In this document: piece after piece, positions 60,670 through 64,000 of the stretch
Numbering within the stretch: the first letter of the stretch is position 1
How the letters are laid out: the number at the start of each line of letters is the position of its first letter
Source: JAMXLJ01 sp036558745
GTDB lineage: Bacteria; Actinomycetota; Acidimicrobiia; IMCC26256; JAMXLJ01
Assembly: GCA_036558745.1 (NCBI GenBank)
Contig: DATBEZ010000097.1
Coordinates: forward strand, 1 to 64,000
Direction of reading: 5' to 3'
Length of the DNA stretch: 64,000 nucleotides
Translations under genes and position numbers: made by a program
Notes under the pieces: model-generated
Database searches by the model: none
What the model saw: only the letters and a program-made list of their open reading frames with translations
What the model was told of the DNA's origin: nothing

Positions 60670-62142
60670 ATGCACGGTCGGTCCCGATGCGGACCTTCGC
60701 CCAAGGTGAGCGCGCTCGGTGTCGCGATGACCCTTGCGGTCATCGGCGGGTTGCTCGTGAGCACGGCGAGCGCCGCTGCCGGGTCGGTCGAGACGGCGCG
60801 CGCGCATCGACGGGACGCTCCTCGCATCTTCGTCGCGGCGCACGAGATCATGGCCGACGACGCGTTCCACATCGCGGTCGGGAACCTCGAGCCGGGCGAG
60901 CTCGTCACGTTGCGACTCACGATCGACGCGGGCGCGGTGACGGTCACGAGTGGTACGACGTGGGACTCGACCGCGACGTTCCGCGCCGGTCGTCGAGGCG
61001 CCGTCGATCTCTCCCGCGATGCGCCCGTCGCCGGCTCCTACAACGGTGTCGACCCCATGGGTCTGTTCTGGTCCGCCCGGCCGACGATGGTGCGTGCAGT
61101 GCCCAACGCGTCGCCGATCACCGAGCGAACGCACCTCGACGCGATCGTCGCCGGCCGCCCCATCGCGTCGACCGAGCTCGTCCTCGACTTCCTGCGGCCG
61201 CACGCGACCGCGACATCTGTCGACGAGGCAGGGCTCGTCGGCACGTTGTTCGAACCTGCGGGCGGCGGTCGACATCCGGCCATGGTGGTGTTCGGTGGTT
61301 CGGAGGGCGGCAAGCTGTTCACCGATCCCCAAGCCGCGCTGTTCGCGTCGCACGGCTACGTGGCGCTCTCACTGGCCTACTTCGGCCTGCCCGGCCTGCC
61401 CGCCGATCTGTCCGACATCCCACTCGAGTACTTCGGACGGGCGATCGACTGGCTGGCCCACCAGCCTCGCGTCGATCCCGACCGGATCGGAGTCCGGGGT
61501 GGATCGCGCGGTGGCGAGCTCGCGCTCCTTCTCGGGACGCGCTTCCCACAGCTCAGAGCGGTCGTCGCCGCCGCACCGAGCAGCGTGGTGTGGTCGGGGA
61601 CGTCGATGACCGATCTCACCGCCGTGTTCCGTCCCGCGTGGACCGACAACGGGCAGCCCGTGCCGTTCTTGATCCCCGACATCGCGAGCCTCTTCACCGC
61701 GGGTCCGTTCCAGAGCTACCTCACGGCACTCCATGCTCCGGCGGCCGCGAGCGCGGCGATCCCGGTCGAGGACATCAACGGGCCGGTGTTGCTCATGAAC
61801 GGCGCCGACGACCAACTCTGGCCGTCGCCCGAGATGAGCGAACAGGTGCTCGCGCGCCTCCGTGCGAACCACCATCCGTTCCCCGACGAGCTGATCTCGT
61901 TCCCGGGGACCGGGCACGTGATCACGCTCCCGGGCCTGCCCACCACGACCGACACCGCGGGCGGCGATCCTGCCGACTCGGCCCGAGCCGCTCGAGCCGC
62001 ATGGGCGTGGACGTTGCGATTCCTCGACGAGAACCTCGCGTGTGCGTTCCCGACGCGCGCCAGGTCACCCGTGAGGCAGCTCGCCACGCGACTCGAGCAC
62101 CGATCCTGCGTCGTCGTACGACGCATCGGCGGTGGCCACTGA
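60670..62142 (+). CDS. Secreted acyl-CoA thioesterase/BAAT-family protein
   Basis: A 490-aa protein. A signal peptide (about 10-38) is followed by the N-terminal Ig-like domain of acyl-CoA thioester hydrolases/bile acid-CoA:amino acid N-acyltransferases (DPMGLFWSARP). The alpha/beta-hydrolase domain has GGSRGGELALLL with Ser as nucleophile (about 279), an Asp in MNGADDQLWPS and His in FPGTGHVI. Ser indicates thioesterase/esterase rather than transferase chemistry. ATG 60670 is set by AGGAGG 5 nt before it. It is unusual for the family to be exported. Confidence 0.85.
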   Translation: MHGRSRCGPSPKVSALGVAMTLAVIGGLLVSTASAAAGSVETARAHRRDAPRIFVAAHEIMADDAFHIAVGNLEPGELVTLRLTIDAGAVTVTSGTTWDSTATFRAGRRGAVDLSRDAPVAGSYNGVDPMGLFWSARPTMVRAVPNASPITERTHLDAIVAGRPIASTELVLDFLRPHATATSVDEAGLVGTLFEPAGGGRHPAMVVFGGSEGGKLFTDPQAALFASHGYVALSLAYFGLPGLPADLSDIPLEYFGRAIDWLAHQPRVDPDRIGVRGGSRGGELALLLGTRFPQLRAVVAAAPSSVVWSGTSMTDLTAVFRPAWTDNGQPVPFLIPDIASLFTAGPFQSYLTALHAPAAASAAIPVEDINGPVLLMNGADDQLWPSPEMSEQVLARLRANHHPFPDELISFPGTGHVITLPGLPTTTDTAGGDPADSARAARAAWAWTLRFLDENLACAFPTRARSPVRQLATRLEHRSCVVVRRIGGGH

Positions 62143-62168
62143 CCGCGCCGTGAGCGACGGTTCGGCCG

Positions 62169-63110
62169 CTACGCGAGCTGCGCGGCCGTCGGCCAGCGGA
62201 CGCCTCTCACCCACCCGAGACGCTCGAACGTCCGGATCAGCATCGCGGAAGGATCGATCTGATGCCGCAGCGCGCCATGTCGGGCGGCACTGGGGTGCGC
62301 ATGATGGAAGTTGTGCCAACTGTCGCCCAGCGAGAGGAGGGCGAGCGGCGCGAAGTTCGTGCTGCGATCTTTCGTCACGAACGGGCGCTTGCCGAAGGTA
62401 TGGCACACGGAGTTGACGCTCCACGTGACGTGATGCAGCAGCGCCATTCTGAGGAGCCCGGCCCAGATCAACGCGCTGACCGCGCCGGGGAGCGTGCCCG
62501 ACATCGCCCAACCGAGCGCAAACGGTGCTCCCAACGACAGGATCGCGAAGACCGGGAACAGCCGGTTCACCATGACGAGATCGCGATCGGCGAGAAGATC
62601 ACGGGCGAAGCGTTCGGTCGGGGTGAAGTCCGGCGAGAAGATCCAACCGCAGTGGGCGTGAACGAAGCCGCGCAACTGGTCGCCCACCCCCGCACCGAAG
62701 CCATGTGGTGTGTGCGGGTCGCCGGCGTGTTCGCTGAACATGTGGTGCCGGCGGTGGTTCGCGACCCACCCAATCGGCGCGCCTTCGAGCGCCATCGCGC
62801 CGGCCCCGGCGAGGGCGACCTTCAGCACCCGATTCGCGGTGAAGCTCCGGTGGGTGAAGAGCCGGTGGTAGACGGTGATGCCGAAAGCAGTGATGACGTA
62901 GAACGCCACCGCGAGCAGCACGTCGCGCAGCTGGACCACGTGTCCCCACAGCGGCACCAACACACACACGAGGGAAACGATCGGCCCGACGACGAGCAAC
63001 AACGAGACGCTGCGCGAGACAGCGAGTGACGCGCCGGTGACCGGGTCGCCCACAGGTCGCGATTCGGAGACGCGCGTCGGCACGGGCGGATGGCTCGAAG
63101 CAGCGGGCAC
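62169..63110 (-). CDS. Acyl-CoA/acyl-lipid fatty acid desaturase
   Basis: A 313-aa integral membrane desaturase. Three His boxes are present: HRLFTHRS, HRRHHMFSEH and HNFHHAHP, the delta-9 type diiron set. Four hydrophobic segments surround them. GTG 63110 is the start because AGGAG lies 7 nt upstream; the GTG at 63116 would be too close to it. It would introduce double bonds into fatty acids to adjust membrane fluidity. It is convergent with the acyl hydrolase gene. Confidence 0.9.
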   Translation of the reverse strand: MPAASSHPPVPTRVSESRPVGDPVTGASLAVSRSVSLLLVVGPIVSLVCVLVPLWGHVVQLRDVLLAVAFYVITAFGITVYHRLFTHRSFTANRVLKVALAGAGAMALEGAPIGWVANHRRHHMFSEHAGDPHTPHGFGAGVGDQLRGFVHAHCGWIFSPDFTPTERFARDLLADRDLVMVNRLFPVFAILSLGAPFALGWAMSGTLPGAVSALIWAGLLRMALLHHVTWSVNSVCHTFGKRPFVTKDRSTNFAPLALLSLGDSWHNFHHAHPSAARHGALRHQIDPSAMLIRTFERLGWVRGVRWPTAAQLA

Positions 63111-63286
63111 GAACACTCCTGTCGGTCAGGGGCGTCCATCGTGGGGGGCCCGCCGTGATCCGCGCTCACGACAGATCGGGACCGAGAGAAGCCTCGTCGT
63201 CGGCCGCCCGACGGCATGGCGTCGGCGCTCTCGTGATGGTACCGCTTGCGAACGTCGTTCCCGGAACGCGTCGATGCAAACGGGAG

Positions 63287-63565
63287 CTAGTCCGGCTTCC
63301 TGGGAAGGAGCCCGCGGAAGCGATCGGTCGGCGCGGCGCCGAAGCGCGCCCGATGCTCGGCTCGGCTCTCGGCACGGGCAGCGCGGATCGCCGTCCATGC
63401 CGCCGCCGACTCGACGTCGATCTGGCGCAGCCGCGCCGCGCGTTGCTGCTCGAGCGCGGGCGCCGCGGGCTGATCCCGTAGCGCGTGCTGCTCCTGTCGC
63501 AGCTTGGCCAGCTGCTCGAAGAGCTGCCGCTCTCGCACGACGGGCGCGACCTCGCGAGGATCCAT
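63287..63565 (-). CDS. DUF2630-like coiled-coil protein
   Basis: 92 aa: helical and charged, with LRQEQHALRDQ, RLRQIDVESAAAWTAIRAARAESRAE, resembling the DUF2630 family of small actinobacterial proteins. Function is unknown. ATG 63565 is chosen because TACCGT lies 6 nt upstream, a leaderless arrangement. It lies 176 nt upstream of the desaturase start. Nothing certain was seen in that gap, although it must hold the desaturase promoter. Confidence 0.6.
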   Translation of the reverse strand: MDPREVAPVVRERQLFEQLAKLRQEQHALRDQPAAPALEQQRAARLRQIDVESAAAWTAIRAARAESRAEHRARFGAAPTDRFRGLLPRKPD

Positions 63566-63571
63566 CCGAGC

Positions 63572-63577
63572 ACGGTA
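63572..63577 (-). promoter_or_regulatory. Leaderless -10 element of the DUF2630-like gene
   Basis: On the minus strand TACCGT lies 6 nt before the ATG at 63565. The remaining divergent region up to 63832 shows no further feature apart from the helicase ribosome site. Confidence 0.45.
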
Positions 63578-63832
63578 CTGCCGATGCGGCCGACCGGCAT
63601 CGCGCGATCTCACGTCACGCTGCGCACCGATCCGTGCGTCTCGACCAGCTCGCGGCTGCTACAGTCGTGAACGGCTGGCATCTGGGTATCGATGCTCGCG
63701 TCTCGGAGCGCCTCCCATCACGGCGCTCCGCCTCGATCCTCGTCGTTCGTTCGACGGCGCTCGAGAACCGTGCGCCAGTCCGAACGACGAACGATCGACC
63801 GCTGCGCAGCGACGCGCGGCAAGGAGAACCAC

Positions 63833-64000
63833 GTGCCCACCTTCCACGACCTCGGCGTGCCCGCCGACCTCATCGCCGCGTTGCGCCGGCGCGACATCAC
63901 GGAGCCCTTCCCCGTCCAGGCCGCCACCATCCCGGATGCCCTCCGAGGCGCCGACGTCTGTGGCAAGGCGCCGACAGGATCCGGGAAGACGCTGGCATTC
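63833..64000 (+). CDS. DEAD-box RNA helicase, N-terminal part
   Basis: The first 56 codons, running off the window. TFHDLGVPADLIAALRRRDI is a Q-motif region with PFPVQAATIP, followed by the Walker A/motif I APTGSGKT. The start is GTG 63833 with AAGGAG at 63821-63826. It would unwind RNA duplexes in ribosome assembly or mRNA decay. Confidence 0.88.
   Translation, partial: MPTFHDLGVPADLIAALRRRDITEPFPVQAATIPDALRGADVCGKAPTGSGKTLAF

Noticed and set aside
58767..62153. Plus-strand open frame of 1128 codons
   Set aside because: It lies antisense to the GH15 gene and out of frame with the acyl hydrolase gene, both of which have clear motifs. The product is Arg/His/Asp-rich without any domain.

Overview
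The window is GC-rich DNA with many GTG starts, 4-nt start/stop overlaps (ATGA, GTGA) and actinobacterial families: F420-type oxidoreductases, an ANTAR regulator, DUF5996, a LivM-LivG fusion and many TANNNT promoters abutting start codons. I infer Actinomycetota, most likely an Acidimicrobiia-like lineage. No rRNA, tRNA, CRISPR, insertion sequence or prophage was recognised.

Layout. 1-7.2 kb: a catabolic cluster (SDR, amidohydrolase, cyclase-family hydrolase, VOC protein, Baeyer-Villiger-type monooxygenase, Rieske oxygenase, SnoaL-like protein). Its two divergent promoter regions carry the same 20-bp dyad (19/20 identical), so it looks like one regulon for an unidentified cyclic or aromatic substrate. 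7.2-15.7 kb, minus strand: enoyl-CoA hydratase, GHMP kinase, a MOSC/flavoreductase/ferredoxin fusion, a two-component system, then a secreted beta-propeller and a secreted esterase. 15.7-22.9 kb: a large PAP2-like/kinase-like/flippase membrane protein, DUF5996, a cupin-MarR operon with a complete promoter/operator, and TerC with a zinc-ribbon protein behind a probable yybP-ykoY manganese riboswitch. 23-26.3 kb: a probable oxidative phosphonate-degradation set (PhnY-like dioxygenase, PhnZ-like HD oxygenase, phosphonate monoester hydrolase-like enzyme). 27-36.5 kb: a type IV pilus locus (PilB, PilC, pilin, minor pilins, PilT) containing a 1344-aa prepilin with eight Ig-like and two IPT/TIG domains. 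36.6-41.3 kb: a Liv-type ABC importer, followed by a small membrane protein and a class III cyclase. 42.6-49.7 kb: a LAL-type LuxR regulator, a two-domain cupredoxin lipoprotein, a divergent sigma factor/TetR pair, an SGNH hydrolase and a small membrane protein. 49.9-52.6 kb: DUF488, a GH15 relic, a quinone reductase-like enzyme and a nucleoside hydrolase. 52.8-57.3 kb: MoxR-DUF58-VWA and an HtrA protease. 57.4-64 kb: GAF-ANTAR regulator, intact GH15 enzyme, secreted BAAT-type acyl hydrolase, fatty acid desaturase, a DUF2630-like protein and the start of a DEAD-box helicase.

The strongest candidates for something little described are the giant Ig-repeat prepilin, the phosphonate gene set with its added hydrolase, and the shared-operator catabolic regulon. 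Five genes show TANNNT elements 6-7 nt before the start codon, so leaderless transcription is probably common here. All functions come from reading the sequence; none was tested by a database search.
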